Source: Bathymodiolus brooksi (taxonomy: Eukaryota > Mollusca > Bivalvia > Mytilida > Modiolidae). From it: 64,000 nucleotides of DNA. The notes beneath the pieces were generated by a model. That model saw nothing but the letters and a program-made list of their open reading frames with translations. It had not been told where the DNA came from and did not search any database. Both the position numbers and the translations under genes were made by a program. Location of the stretch: NCBI GenBank assembly GCA_963680875.1, contig OY804589.1, forward strand, positions 32,652,962 through 32,716,961, given 5' to 3'. Below, in pieces: positions 38,436-53,900 of the stretch (positions are counted from its first letter, which is position 1; the number at the start of each line of letters is the position of its first letter).

Positions 38436-41400
38436 CTGTATGTCCACTTCCCAAGGGTGTTTGCATTGTAAGTATTACTGTGTATGTCGACCTACCAAGG
38501 ATGTTTATATTGCGAGTATTACTGTGTATATAGACTTACCAAGGATGTTTGTATTGTAAGTATTACTGTGTATGTCGACTTACCAAGGATGTTTGTATTG
38601 TAAGTATTATTGTGCATGTCGACTTACCAAGGATGTTTGTATTGTAAGTATTACTGTGTATGTCGACTTACCAAGGATGTTTGTATTGTAAGTATTACTG
38701 TGCATGTCGACTTACCAAGGATGTTTGTATTGTAAGTATTACTATGTATGTCGACTTACCAAGGGTGTTTGTATTGTAAGTATTACTGTGCATGTCGACT
38801 TACCAAGGATTTTTGCATTGTAAGTATTACTGTATGTAGACTTACCAAGGATGTTTGTATTGTAAGTATTACTGTGAATGTAGACTTACCAAGGGTGTTT
38901 GTATTGTAAGTATTACTCTGTATGTAGACTTATCAAGGGTGTTTGTATTGTAAGTATTACTGTGTATGTCGACTTACCAAGGATGTTTCTATTGTAAGTA
39001 TTACTGTGTATGTAGACGTATCAAGGTTGTTTGCATTGTAAGTATTACTGTGTATGTCGATTTATTAAGGATGTTTGTATTGTAAGTATTACTGTGTATG
39101 TAGACGTATCACGGATGCTTGTATTGTAAGTATTGCTGTGTATGTAGACGTATCAAGGGTGTTTGTATTGTAAGTATTATTGTGTATGTCGACTTACCAA
39201 GGAAGTTTGTATTGTAAATATTACTGTGTATGTAGACTTACCAAGGATGTTTGTATTGTAAGTATTACTGTGTATTTAGACTTAGCAATGATTTTGTGTT
39301 GTAAGTATTACTGTGTATGTTGACTTATCAAGGGTGTTTATATTGTAAGTATTACTATGTATGTAGACTTACCAAGGATGTTTGTATTGTAAGTATTACT
39401 GTGTATGTCGACTTACCAAGGATGTTTGTATTGTAAGTATTACTGTGCATGTCGACTTACCAAGGGTGTTTGTATTGTAAGTATTACTGTGCATGTCGAC
39501 TTACCAAGGATTTTTGCATTGTAAGTATTACTGTATGTAGACTTACCAAGGATGTTTGTATTGTAAGTATTACTGTGAATGTAGACTTACCAAGGGTGTT
39601 TGTATTGTAAGTATTACTCTGTATGTAGACTTACCAAGGGTGTTTGTATTGTAAGTATTACTGTGTATGACGACTTACCAAGGATGTTTCTATTGTAAGT
39701 ATTACTGTGTATGTAGACGTATCAAGGTTGTTTGTATTGTAAGTATTACTGTGTATGTAGACGTATCACGGATGTTTGTATTGTAAGTATTGCTGTGTAT
39801 GTAGACGTATCAAAGGTGTTTGTATTGTAAGTATTACTGTGTATGTCGACTTACCAAGGATGTTTGTATTGTAAATATTACTGTGTATGTAGACTTACCA
39901 ATGATGTTTGTATTGTAAGTATTACTGTGTATGTAGACTTACCAAGGTTGTTTGTATTGTAAGTATTACTGTGTATGTAGACTTACCAAGGATGTTTGTA
40001 TTGTAAATATTACTGTGTATGTCGACTTCCCAAGGATGTTTGTATTGTAAGTATTACTGTGTATGTCGACTTCCCAAGGGTGTTTGCATTGTAAGTATTA
40101 CTGTGTATGTCGACCTACCAAGGATGTTTATATTGCGAGTATTACTGTGTATATAGACTTACCAAGGATGTTTGTATTGTAAGTATTACTGTGTATGTCG
40201 ACTTACCAAGGATGTTTGTACTGTAAGTATTATTGTGCATGTCGACTTACCAAGGATGTTTGTATTGTAAGTATTACTGTGTATGTCGACTTACCAAGGA
40301 TGTTTGTATTGTAAGTATTACGGTGCATGTCGACTTACCAAGGATGTTTGTATTGTAAGTATTACTATGTATATCGACTTACCAAGGGTGTTTGTATTGT
40401 AAGTATTACTGTGTATGTCGACTTACCAAGGATGTTTGTATTGTAAGTATTACTGTGTATGTAGACTTATCAAGGGTGTTTGTATTGTAAGTATTACTGT
40501 GTATGTCGACTTACCAAGGATGTTTGTATTGTAAGTATTACTGTGTATGTCGACTTACCAAGGATGTTTCTATTGTAAGTATTACTGTGTATGTAGACGT
40601 ATCAAGGTTGTTTGTATTGTAAGTATTACTGTGTATGTCGATTTATTAAGGATGTTTGTATTGTAAGTATTACGGTGTATGTAGACGTATCACGGATGTT
40701 TGTATTGTAAGTATTGCTGTGTATGTAGACGTATCAAGGGTGTTTGTATTGTAAGTATTACTGTGTATGTCGACTTACCAAGGATGTTTGTATTGTAAAT
40801 ATTACTGTGTATGTAGACTTACCAAGGATGTTTGTATTGTAAGTATTACTGTATATGTAGACTTACCAATGATGTTTGTATTGTAAGTATTGCTGTGTAT
40901 GTAGACGTATCAAGGGTGTTTGTATTGTAAGTATTACTGTGTATGTCGACTTACCAAGGATGTTTGTATTGTAAATATTACTGTGTATGTCGACTTACCA
41001 AGGATGTTTGTATTGTAAGTATTACTGTGCATGTCGACTTACCAAGGATGTTTGTATTGTACGTATTACTGTGTATGTCGACTTACCAAGGATGTTTGTA
41101 TTGTAAGTATTACTGTGTATGTCGACTTACCAAGGGTGTTTGTATTGTAAGTATTACTGTGCATGTCTACTTACCAAGGATTTTTGCATTGTAAGTATTA
41201 CTGTATGTAGACTTACCAAGGATGTTTGTATTGTAAGTATTACTGTGAACTTAGACTTTCCAAGGGTGTTTGTATTGTAAGTATAACTCTGTATGTAGAC
41301 TTACCAAGGGTGTTTGTATTGTAAGTATTACTGTGTATGTCGACTTACCAAGGATGTTTCTATTGTAAGTATTACTGTGTATGTAGACGTATCTAGGTTG

Positions 41401-41470
41401 TTTGTATTGTAAGTATTACTGTGTATGTCGATTTATTAAGGATGTTTGTATTGTAAGTATTACTGTGTAT
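38436..41470 (+). repeat. Family-B segment after A block III
   Basis: It matches 25,611 onward at offset 12,825, then carries 16 units absent from that copy (39,061-39,760, with two short monomers), and resumes matching 26,241 at offset 13,526. The extra stretch contains a marker-2-like unit near 39,272, the only GTTGAC seen near 39,319, and TATGACGAC near 39,666. Confidence 0.85.
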
Positions 41471-44400
41471 GTAAATTTAGCAATGATTTTGTGTTGTAAG
41501 TATTACTGTGTATGTCGACTTATCAAGGGTGTTTGTATTGTAAGTATTACTATGTATGTAGACTTACCAAGGATGTTTGTATTGTAAGTATTACTGTGTA
41601 TGTAGACTTACCAAGGATATTTGTATTGTAAGTATTACTGTGTATGTCGACTTACCAAGGATGTTTGTATTGTAAGTATTACTGTGTATGTAGACTTACC
41701 AAGGTTGTTTGTATTGTAAGTATTACTGTGTATGTAAACTTACCAAGGATGTTTGTATTGTAAATATTACTGTGTATGTCGACTTCCCAAGGATGTTTGT
41801 ATTGTAAGTATTACTGTGTATGTCGACTTCCCAAGGGTGTTTGCATTGTAAGTATTCCTGTGTATGTCGACCTACCAAGGATGTTTATATTGCGAGTATT
41901 ACTGTGTATGTCGACTTACCAAGGATGTTTGTATTGTAAGTATTACTGTGCATGTCGACTTACCAAGGATGTTTCTATTGTAAGTATTACTATGTATGTC
42001 GACTTACCAAGGGTGTTTGTATTGTAAGTATTACTGTGTATGTCGACTTACCAAGGATGTTTGTATTGTAAGTATTACTGTGTATGTAGACTTATCAAGG
42101 GTGTTTGTATTGTAAGTATTACTGTGTATGTCGACTTACCAAGGATGTTTGTATTGTAAGTATTACTGTGTATGTCGACTTACCAAGGATGTTTGAATTG
42201 TAAGTATTACTGTGCATGTCGACTTACCAAGGGTGTTTGTATTGTAAGTATTACTGTGCATGTCGACTTACCAAGGATTTTTGCATTGTAAGTATTACTG
42301 TATGTAGACTTACCAAGGATGTTTGTATTGTAAGTATTACTGTGAATGTAGACTTACCAAGGGTGTTTGTATTGTAAGTATTACTCTGTATGTAGACTTA
42401 CCAAGGGTGTTTGTATTGTAAGTATTAATGTGTATGTCAACTTACCAAGGATGTTTCTATTGTAAGTATTACTGTGTATGTAGACGTATCAAGGTTGTTT
42501 GCATTGTAAGTATTACTGTGTATGTCCATTTATTAAGGATGTTTGTATTGTAAGTATTACTGTGTATGTAGACGTATCACGGATGTTTGTATTGTAAGTA
42601 TTGCTGTGTATGTAGATGTATCAAGGGTGTTTGTATTGTAAGTATTACTGTGTATGTCGACCTACCAAGGATGTTTGTATTGTAAATATTACTGTGTATG
42701 TAGACTTACCAAGGATGTTTGTATTGTAAGTATTACTTTGTATTTAGACTTAGCAATGATTTTGTGTTGTAAGTATTACTGTGTATGTCGACTTATCAAG
42801 GGTGTTTGTATTGTAAGTATTACTATGTATGTAGACTTACCAAGGATGTTTGTATTGTAAGTATTACTGTGTATGTCGACTTCCCAAGGATGTTTGTATT
42901 GTAAGTATTACTCTGCATGTCGACTTACCAAGGGTGTTTGTATTGTAAGTATTACTGTGCATGTCGACTTACCAAGGATGTTTGCATTGTAAGTATTACT
43001 GTATGTAGACTTACCAAGGATGTTTGTATTGTAAGTATTACTGTGAATGTAGACTTACCAAGGGTGTTTGTATTGTAAGTATTACTCTGTATGTAGACTT
43101 ACCAAGGGTGTTTGTATTGTAAGTATTACTGTGTATGTCGACTTACCAAGGATGTTTCTATTGTAAGTATTACTGTGTATGTAGACGTATCAATGTTGTT
43201 TGTATTGTAAGTATTACTGTGTATGTCGACCTACCAAGGATGTTTATATTGCGAGTATTACTGTGTATATAGACTTACCAAGGATGTTTGTATTGTAAGT
43301 ATTACTGTGTATGTCGACTTACCAAGGATGTTTGTATTGTAAGTATTACTGTGCATGTCGACTTACCAAGGATGTTTGTATTGTAAGTATTACTATGTAT
43401 ATCGACTTACCAAGGGTGTTTGTATTGTAAGTATTACTGTGTATGTCGACTTACCAAGGATGTTTGTATTGTAAGTATTACTGTGTATGTAGACTTATCA
43501 AGGGTGTTTGTATTGTAAGTATTACTGTGTATGTCGACTTACCAAGGATGTTTGTATTGTAAGTATTACTGTGTATGTCGACTTACCAAGGATGTTTCTA
43601 TTGTAAGTATTACTGTGTATGTAGACGTATCAAGGTTGTTTGTATTGTAAGTATTACTGTGTATGTCGATTTATTAAGGATGTTTGTATTGTAAGTATTA
43701 CGGTGTATGTAGACGTATCACGGATGTTTGTATTGTAAGTATTGCTGTGTATGTAGACGTATCAAGGGTGTTTGTATTGTAAGTATTACTGTGTATGTCG
43801 ACTTACCAAGGATGTTTGTATTGTAAATATTACTGTGTATGTAGACTTACCAAGGATGTTTGTATTGTAAGTATTACTGTATATGTAGACTTACCAATGA
43901 TGTTTGTATTGTAAGTATTGCTGTGTATGTAGACGTATCAAGGGTGTTTGTATTGTAAGTATTACTGTGTATGTCGACTTACCAAGGATGTTTGTATTGT
44001 AAATATTACTGTGTATGTCGACTTACCAAGGATGTTTGTATTGTAAGTATTACTGTGCATGTCGACTTACCAAGGATGTTTGTATTGTACGTATTACTGT
44101 GTATGTCGACTTACCAAGGATGTTTGTATTGTAAGTATTACTGTGTATGTCGACTTACCAAGGGTGTTTGTATTGTAAGTATTACTGTGCATGTCGACTT
44201 ACCAAGGATTTTTGCATTGTAAGTATTACTGTATGTAGACTTACCAAGGATGTTTGTATTGTAAGTATTACTGTGAACTTAGACTTTCCAAGGGTGTTTG
44301 TATTGTAAGTATTACTCTGTATGTAGACTTACCAAGGGTGTTTGTATTGTAAGTATTACTGTGTATGTCGACTTACCAAGGATGTTTCTATTGTAAGTAT

Positions 44401-44498
44401 TACTGTGTATGTAGACGTATCTAGGTTGTTTGTATTGTAAGTATTACTGTGTATGTCGATTTATTAAGGATGTTTGCATTGTAAGTATTACTGTGTAT
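41471..44498 (+). repeat. B-HOR copy, 69 units (3,028 bp)
   Basis: The length equals 69 x 44 minus 8, six whole units below the 75-unit form. Marker 2 is near 42,740. Private changes include GTATTCCTG near 41,852 and a CTTCCC unit near 42,879. It shares the ATTGCTGTG ending with the copy at 27,945. Confidence 0.9.
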
Positions 44499-47400
44499 GT
44501 AAATTTAGCAATGATTTTGTGTTGTAAGTATTACTGTGTATGTCGACTTATCAAGGGTGTTTGTATTGTAAGTATTACTATGTATGTAGACTTACCAAGG
44601 ATGTTTGTATTGTAAGTATTACTGTGTATGTAGACTTACCAAGGATATTTGTATTGTAAGTATTACTGTGTATGTCGACTTACCAAGGATGTTTGTATTG
44701 TAAGTATTACTGTGTATGTAGACTTACCAAGGTTGTTTGTATTGTAAGTATTACTGTGTATGTAAACTTACCAAGGATGTTTGTATTGTAAATATTACTG
44801 TGTATGTCGACTTCCCAAGGATGTTTGTATTGTAAGTATTACTGTGTATGTCGACTTCCCAAGGGTGTTTGCATTGTAAGTATTACTGTGTATGTCGACC
44901 TACCAAGGATGTTTATATTGCGAGTATTACTGTGTATGTCGACTTACCAAGGATGTTTGTATTGTAAGTATTACTGTGCATGTCGACTTACCAAGGATGT
45001 TTCTATTGTAAGTATTACTAAGTATGTCGACTTACCAAGGGTGTTTGTATTGTAAGTATTACTGTGTATGTCGACTTACCAAGGATGTTTGTATTGTAAG
45101 TATTACTGTGTATGTAGACTTATCAAGGGTGTTTGTATTGTAAGTATTACTGTGTATGTCGACTTACCAAGGATGTTTGTATTGTAAGTATTACTGTGTA
45201 TGTCGACTTACCAAGGATGTTTGAATTGTAAGTATTACTGTGCATGTCGACTTACCAAGGGTGTTTGTATTGTAAGTATTACTGTGCATGTCGACTTACC
45301 AAGGATTTTTGCATTGTAAGTATTACTGTATGTAGACTTACCAAGGATGTTTGTATTGTAAGTATTACTGTGAATGTAGACTTACCAAGGGTGTTTGTAT
45401 TGTAAGTATTACTCTGTATGTAGACTTACCAAGGGTGTTTGTATTGTAAGTATTAATGTGTATGTCAACTTACCAAGGATGTTTCTATTGTAAGTATTAC
45501 TGTGTATGTAGACGTATCAAGGTTGTTTGCATTGTAAGTATTACTGTGTATGTCCATTTATTAAGGATGTTTGTATTGTAAGTATTACTGTGTATGTAGA
45601 CGTATCACGGATGTTTGTATTGTAAGTATTGCTGTGTATGTAGATGTATCAAGGGTGTTTGTATTGTAAGTATTACTGTGTATGTCGACCTACCAAGGAT
45701 GTTTGTATTGTAAATATTACTGTGTATGTAGACTTACCAAGGATGTTTGTATTGTAAGTATTACTTTGTATTTAGACTTAGCAATGATTTTGTGTTGTAA
45801 GTATTACTGTGTATGTCGACTTATCAAGGGTGTTTGTATTGTAAGTATTACTATGTATGTAGACTTACCAAGGATGTTTGTATTGTAAGTATTACTGTGT
45901 ATGTCGACTTACCAAGGATGTTTGTATTGTAAGTATTACTCTGCATGTCGACTTACCAAGGGTGTTTGTATTGTAAGTATTACTGTGCATGTCGACTTAC
46001 CAAGGATGTTTGCATTGTAAGTATTACTGTATGTAGACTTACCAAGGATGTTTGTATTGTAAGTATTACTGTGAATGTAGACTTACCAAGGGTGTTTGTA
46101 TTGTAAGTATTACTCTGTATGTAGACTTACCAAGGGTGTTTGTATTGTAAGTATTACTGTGTATGTCGACTTACCAAGGATGTTTCTATTGTAAGTATTA
46201 CTGTGTATGTAGACGTATCAATGTTGTTTGTATTGTAAGCATTACTGTGTATGTCGACCTACCAAGGATGTTTATATTGCGAGTATTACTGTGTATATAG
46301 ACTTACCAAGGATGTTTGTATTGTAAGTATTACTGTGTATGTCGACTTACCAAGGATGTTTGTATTGTAAGTATTACTGTGCATGTCGACTTACCAAGGA
46401 TGTTTGTATTGTAAGTATTACTATGTATATCGACTTACCAAGGGTGTTTGTATTGTAAGTATTACTGTGTATGTCGACTTACCAAGGATGTTTGTATTGT
46501 AAGTATTACTGTGTATGTAGACTTATCAAGGGTGTTTGTATTGTAAGTATTACTGTGTATGTCGACTTACCAAGGATGTTTGTATTGTAAGTATTACTGT
46601 GTATGTCGACTTACCAAGGATGTTTCTATTGTAAGTATTACTGTGTATGTAGACGTATCAAGGTTGTTTGTATTGTAAGTATTACTGTGTATGTCGATTT
46701 ATTAAGGATGTTTGTATTGTAAGTATTACGGTGTATGTAGACGTATCACGGATGTTTGTATTGTAAGTATTGCTGTGTATGTAGACGTATCAAGGGTGTT
46801 TGTATTGTAAGTATTACTGTGTATGTCGACTTACCAAGGATGTTTGTATTGTAAATATTACTGTGTATGTAGACTTACCAAGGATGTTTGTATTGTAAGT
46901 ATTACTGTATATGTAGACTTACCAAGGTTGTTTGTATTGTCAGTATTACTGTGTATGTAGACTTACCAAGGATGTTTGTATTGTAAATATTACTGTGTAT
47001 GTCGACTTCCCACGGGTGTTTGCATTGTAAGTATTACTGTGTATGTCGACCTACCAAGGATGTTTATATTGCGAGTATTACTGTGTATATAGACTTACCA
47101 AGGATGTTTGTATTGTAAGTATTACTGTGCATGTCGACTTACCAAGGATGTTTGTATTGTAAGTATTATTGTGCATGTCGACTTACCAAGGATGTTTGTA
47201 TTGTAAGTATTACTGTGTATGTCGACTTACCAAGGATGTTTGTATTGTAAGTATTACTGTGCATGTCGACTTACCAAGGATGTTTGTATTGTACGTATTA
47301 CTGTGCATGTCGACTTACCAAGGATGTTTGTATTGTAAGTATTACTGTGTATGTCGACTTACCAAGGGTGTTTGTATTGTAAGTATTACTGTGCATGTCG

Positions 47401-47702
47401 ACTTACCAAGGATTTTTGCATTGTAAGTATTACTGTATGTAGACTTACCAAGGATGTTTGTATTGTAAGTATTACTGTGAACTTAGACTTTCCAAGGGTG
47501 TTTGTATTGTAAGTATTACTCTGTATGTAGACTTACCAAGGGTGTTTGTATTGTAAGTATTACTGTGTATGTCGACTTACCAAGGATGTTTCTATTGTAA
47601 GTATTACTGTGTATGTAGACGTATCTAGGTTGTTTGTATTGTAAGTATTACTGTGTATGTCGATTTATTAAGGATGTTTGTATTGTAAGTATTACTGTGT
47701 AT
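44499..47702 (+). repeat. B-HOR copy, 73 units (3,204 bp)
   Basis: The length is 73 x 44 minus 8, two units below the canonical form. Marker 2 is near 45,768. A private CTAAGTATG lies near 45,019. It ends through GTATTGTCAG and CCCACGGG. Confidence 0.91.
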
Positions 47703-50700
47703 GTAAATTTAGCAATGATTTTGTGTTGTAAGTATTACTGTGTATGTCGACTTATCAAGGGTGTTTGTATTGTAAGTATTACTATGTATGTAGACTTACC
47801 AAGGATGTTTGTATTGTAAGTATTACTGTGTATGTAGACTTACCAAGGATATTTGTATTGTAAGTATTACTGTGTATGTCGACTTACCAAGGATGTTTGT
47901 ATTGTAAGTATTACTGTGTATGTAGACTTACCAAGGTTGTTTGTATTGTAAGTATTACTGTGTATGTAAACTTACCAAGGATGTTTGTATTGTAAATATT
48001 ACTGTGTATGTCGACTTCCCAAGGATGTTTGTATTGTAAGTATTACTGTGTATGTCGACTTCCCAAGGGTGTTTGCATTGTAAGTATTACTGTGTATGTC
48101 GACCTACCAAGGATGTTTATATTGCGAGTATTACTGTGTATGTCGACTTACCAAGGATGTTTGTATTGTAAGTATTACTGTGCATGTCGACTTACCAAGG
48201 ATGTTTCTATTGTAAGTATTACTATGTATGTCGACTTACCAAGGGTGTTTGTATTGTAAGTATTACTGTGTATGTCGACTTACCAAGGATGTTTGTATTG
48301 TAAGTATTACTGTGTATGTAGACTTATCAAGGGTGTTTGTATTGTAAGTATTACTGTGTATGTCGACTTACCAAGGATGTTTGTATTGTAAGTATTACTG
48401 TGTATGTCGACTTACCAAGGATGTTTGAATTGTAAGTATTACTGTGCATGTCGACTTACCAAGGGTGTTTGTATTGTAAGTATTACTGTGCATGTCGACT
48501 TACCAAGGATTTTTGCATTGTAAGTATTACTGTATGTAGACTTACCAAGGATGTTTGTATTGTAAGTATTACTGTGAATGTAGACTTACCAAGGGTGTTT
48601 GTATTGTAAGTATTACTCTGTATGTAGACTTACCAAGGGTGTTTGTATTGTAAGTATTAATGTGTATGTCAACTTACCAAGGATGTTTCTATTGTAAGTA
48701 TTACTGTGTATGTAGACGTATCAAGGTTGTTTGCATTGTAAGTATTACTGTGTATGTCCATTTATTAAGGATGTTTGTATTGTAAGTATTACTGTGTATG
48801 TAGACGTATCACGGATGTTTGTATTGTAAGTATTGCTGTGTATGTAGATGTATCAAGGGTGTTTGTATTGTAAGTATTACTGTGTATGTCGACCTACCAA
48901 GGATGTTTGTATTGTAAATATTACTGTGTATGTAGACTTACCAAGGATGTTTGTATTGTAAGTATTACTTTGTATTTAGACTTAGCAATGATTTTGTGTT
49001 GTAAGTATTACTGTGTATGTCGACCTATCAAGGGTGTTTGTATTGTAAGTATTACTATGTATGTAGACTTACCAAGGATGTTTGTATTGTAAGTATTACT
49101 GTGTATGTCGACTTACCAAGGATGTTTGTATTGTAAGTATTACTCTGCATGTCGACTTACCAAGGGTGTTTGTATTGTAAGTATTACTGTGCATGTCGAC
49201 TTACCAAGGATGTTTGCATTGTAAGTATTACTGTATGTAGACTTACCAAGGATGTTTGTATTGTAAGTATTACTGTGAATGTAGACTTACCAAGGGTGTT
49301 TGTATTGTAAGTATTACTCTGTATGTAGACTTACCAAGGGTGTTTGTATTGTAAGTATTACTGTGTATGTCGACTTACCAAGGATGTTTCTATTGTAAGT
49401 ATTACTGTGTATGTAGACGTATCAATGTTGTTTGTATTGTAAGTATTACTGTGTATGTCGACCTACCAAGGATGTTTATATTGCGAGTATTACTGTGTAT
49501 ATAGACTTACCAAGGATGTTTGTATTGTAAGTATTACTGTGTATGTCGACTTACCAAGGATGTTTGTATTGTAAGTATTATTGTGCATGTCGACTTACCA
49601 AGGATGTTTGTATTGTAAGTATTACTGTGTATGTCGACTTACCAAGGATGTTTGTATTGTAAGTATTACTGTGCATGTCGACTTACCAAGGATGTTTGTA
49701 TTGTAAGTATTACTATGTATATCGACTTACCAAGGGTGTTTGTATTGTAAGTATTACTGTGTATGTCGACTTACCAAGGATGTTTGTATTGTAAGTATTA
49801 CTGTGTATGTAGACTTATCAAGGGTGTTTGTATTGTAAGTATTACTGTGTATGTCGACTTACCAAGGATGTTTGTATTGTAAGTATTACTGTGTATGTCG
49901 ACTTACCAAGGATGTTTCTATTGTAAGTATTACTGTGTATGTAGACGTATCAAGGTTGTTTGTATTGTAAGTATTACTGTGTATGTCGATTTATTAAGGA
50001 TGTTTGTATTGTAAGTATTACGGTGTATGTAGACGTATCACGGATGTTTGTATTGTAAGTATTGCTGTGTATGTAGACGTATCAAGGGTGTTTGTATTGT
50101 AAGTATTACTGTGTATGTCGACTTACCAAGGATGTTTGTATTGTAAATATTACTGTGTATGTAGACTTACCAAGGATGTTTGTATTGTAAGTATTACTGT
50201 ATATGTAGACTTACCAAGGTTGTTTGTATTGTCAGTATTACTGTGTATGTAGACTTACCAAGGATGTTTGTATTGTAAATATTACTGTGTATGTCGACTT
50301 CCCACGGGTGTTTGCATTGTAAGTATTACTGTGTATGTCGACTTACCAAGGATGTTTATATTGCGAGTATTACTGTGTATATAGACTTACCAAGGATGTT
50401 TGTATTGTAAGTATTACTGTGCATGTCGACTTACCAAGGATGTTTGTATTGTAAGTATTATTGTGCATGTCGACTTACCAAGGATGTTTGTATTGTAAGT
50501 ATTACTGTGTATGTCGACTTACCAAGGATGTTTGTATTGTAAGTATTACTCTGCATGTCGACTTACCAAGGATGTTTGTATTGTACGTATTACTGTGTAT
50601 GTCGACTTACCAAGGATGTTTGTATTGTAAGTATTACTGTGTATGTCGACTTACCAAGGGTGTTTGTATTGTAAGTATTACTGTGCATGTCGACTTACCA

Positions 50701-50994
50701 AGGATTTTTGCATTGTAAGTATTACTGTATGTAGACTTACCAAGGATGTTTGTATTGTAAGTATTACTGTGAACTTAGACTTTCCAAGGGTGTTTGTATT
50801 GTAAGTATTACTCTGTATGTAGACTTACCAAGGGTGTTTGTATTGTAAGTATTACTGTGTATGTCGACTTACCAAGGATGTTTCTATTGTAAGTATTACT
50901 GTGTATGTAGACGTATCTAGGTTGTTTGTATTGTAAGTATTACTGTGTATGTCGATTTATTAAGGATGTTTGTATTGTAAGTATTACTGTGTAT
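47703..50994 (+). repeat. B-HOR copy, canonical 75 units (3,292 bp)
   Basis: The length equals that of 31,633-34,924 exactly. Marker 2 is near 48,972. Private changes are GACCTATCAAGG near 49,022 and CTCTGCATG near 50,549. Confidence 0.92.
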
Positions 50995-53900
50995 GTAAAT
51001 TTAGCAATGATTTTGTGTTGTAAGTATTACTGTGTATGTCGACTTATCAAGGGTGTTTGTATTGTAAGTATTACTATGTATGTAGACTTACCAAGGATGT
51101 TTGTATTGTAAGTATTACTGTGTATGTAGACTTACCAAGGATATTTGTATTGTAAGTATTACTGTGTATGTCGACTTACCAAGGATGTTTGTATTGTAAG
51201 TATTACTGTGTATGTAGACTTACCAAGGTTGTTTGTATTGTAAGTATTACTGTGTATGTAAACTTACCAAGGATGTTTGTATTGTAAATATTACTGTGTA
51301 TGTCGACTTCCCAAGGATGTTTGTATTGTAAGTATTACTGTGTATGTCGACTTCCCAAGGGTGTTTGCATTGTAAGTATTACTGTGTATGTCGACCTACC
51401 AAGGATGTTTATATTGCGAGTATTACTGTGTATGTCGACTTACCAAGGATGTTTGTATTGTAAGTATTACTGTGCATGTCGACTTACCAAGGATGTTTCT
51501 ATTGTAAGTATTACTATGTATGTCGACTTACCAAGGGTGTTTGTATTGTAAGTATTACTGTGTATGTCGACTTACCAAGGATGTTTGTATTGTAAGTATT
51601 ACTGTGTATGTAGACTTATCAAGGGTGTTTGTATTGTAAGTATTACTGTGTATGTCGACTTACCAAGGATGTTTGTATTGTAAGTATTACTGTGTATGTC
51701 GACTTACCAAGGATGTTTGAATTGTAAGTATTACTGTGCATGTCGACTTACCAAGGGTGTTTGTATTGTAAGTATTACTGTGCATGTCGACTTACCAAGG
51801 ATTTTTGCATTGTAAATATTACTGTATGTAGACTTACCAAGGATGTTTGTATTGTAAGTATTACTGTGAATGTAGACTTACCAAGGGTGTTTGTATTGTA
51901 AGTATTACTCTGTATGTAGACTTACCAAGGGTGTTTGTATTGTAAGTATTAATGTGTATGTCAACTTACCAAGGATGTTTCTATTGTAAGTATTACTGTG
52001 TATGTAGACGTATCAAGGTTGTTTGCATTGTAAGTATTACTGTGTATGTCCATTTATTAAGGATGTTTGTATTGTAAGTATTACTGTGTATGTAGACGTA
52101 TCACGGATGTTTGTATTGTAAGTATTGCTGTGTATGTAGATGTATCAAGGGTGTTTGTATTATAAGTATTACTGTGTATGTCGACCTACCAAGGATGTTT
52201 GTATTGTAAATATTACTGTGTATGTAGACTTACCAAGGATGTTTGTATTGTAAGTATTACTTTGTATTTAGACTTAGCAATGATTTTGTGTTGTAAGTAT
52301 TACTGTGTATGTCGACTTATCAAGGGTGTTTGTATTGTAAGTATTACTATGTATGTAGACTTACCAAGGATGTTTGTATTGTAAGTATTACTGTGTATGT
52401 CGACTTACCAAGGATGTTTGTATTGTAAGTATTACTCTGCATGTCGACTTACCAAGGGTGTTTGTATTGTAAGTATTACTGTGCATGTCGACTTACCAAG
52501 GATGTTTGCATTGTAAGTATTACTGTATGTAGACTTACCAAGGATGTTTGTATTGTAAGTATTACTGTGAATGTAGACTTACCAAGGGTGTTTGTATTGT
52601 AAGTATTACTCTGTATGTAGACTTACCAAGGGTGTTTGTATTGTAAGTTTTACTGTGTATGTCGACTTACCAAGGATGTTTCTATTGTAAGTATTACTGT
52701 GTATGTAGACGTATCAATGTTGTTTGTATTGTAAGTATTACTGTGTATGTCGACCTACCAAGGATGTTTATATTGCGAGTATTACTGTGTATATAGACTT
52801 ACCAAGGATGTTTGTATTGTAAGTATTACTGTGTATGTCGACTTACCAAGGATGTTTGTATTGTAAGTATTATTGTGCATGTCGACTTACCAAGGATGTT
52901 TGTATTGTAAGTATTACTGTGTATGTCGATTTACCAAGGATGTTTGTATTGTAAGTATTACTGTGCATGTCGACTTACCAAGGATGTTTGTATTGTAAGT
53001 ATTACTATGTATATCGACTTACCAAGGGTGTTTGTATTGTAAGTATTACTGTGTATGTCGACTTACCAAGGATGTTTGTATTGTAAGTATTACTGTGTAT
53101 GTAGACTTATCAAGGGTGTTTGTATTGTAAGTATTACTGTGTATGTCGACTTACCAAGGATGTTTGTATTGTAAGTATTACTGTGTATGTCGACTTACCA
53201 AGGATGTTTCTATTGTAAGTATTACTGTGTATGTAGCCGTATCAAGGTTGTTTGTATTGTAAGTATTACTGTGTATGTCGATTTATTAAGGATGTTTGTA
53301 TTGTAGGTATTACGGTGTATGTAGACGTATCACGGATGTTTGTATTGTAAGTATTGCTGTGTATGTAGACGTATCAAGGGTGTTTGTATTGTAAGTATTA
53401 CTGTGTATGTCGACTTACCAAGGATGTTTGTATTGTAAATATTACTGTGTATGTAGACTTACCAAGGATGTTTGTATTGTAAGTATTACTGTATATGTAG
53501 ACTTACTAAGGTTGTTTGTATTGTCAGTATTACTGTGTATGTAGACTTACCAAGGATGTTTGTATTGTAAATATTACTGTGTATGTCGACTTCCCACGGG
53601 TGTTTGCATTGTAAGTATTACTGTGTATGTCGACCTACCAAGGATGTTTATATTGCGAGTATTACTGTGTATATAGACTTACCAAGGATGTTTGTATTGT
53701 AAGTATTACTGTGCATGTCGACTTACCAAGGATGTTTGTATTGTAAGTATTATTGTGCATGTCGACTTACCAAGGATGTTTGTATTGTAAGTATTACTGT
53801 GTATGTCGACTTACCAAGGATGTTTGTATTGTAAGTATTACTGTGCATGTCGACTTACCAAGGATGTTTGTATTGTACGTATTACTGTGTATGTCGACTT

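Larger units (their letters stand above)
34925..41470 (+). repeat. Composite B-A-B interval (6,546 bp)
   Basis: The B part runs from marker 1 to 36,057, family A from 36,058 to 38,435, and B resumes to 41,470 with a marker-2 unit near 39,272. The arrangement parallels 19,334-27,944 but with a shorter A tract. Private changes include CCAAGAATG near 35,020, GATTTACC near 35,411 and TTTGTGTTGTAAG near 35,471. Confidence 0.85.
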
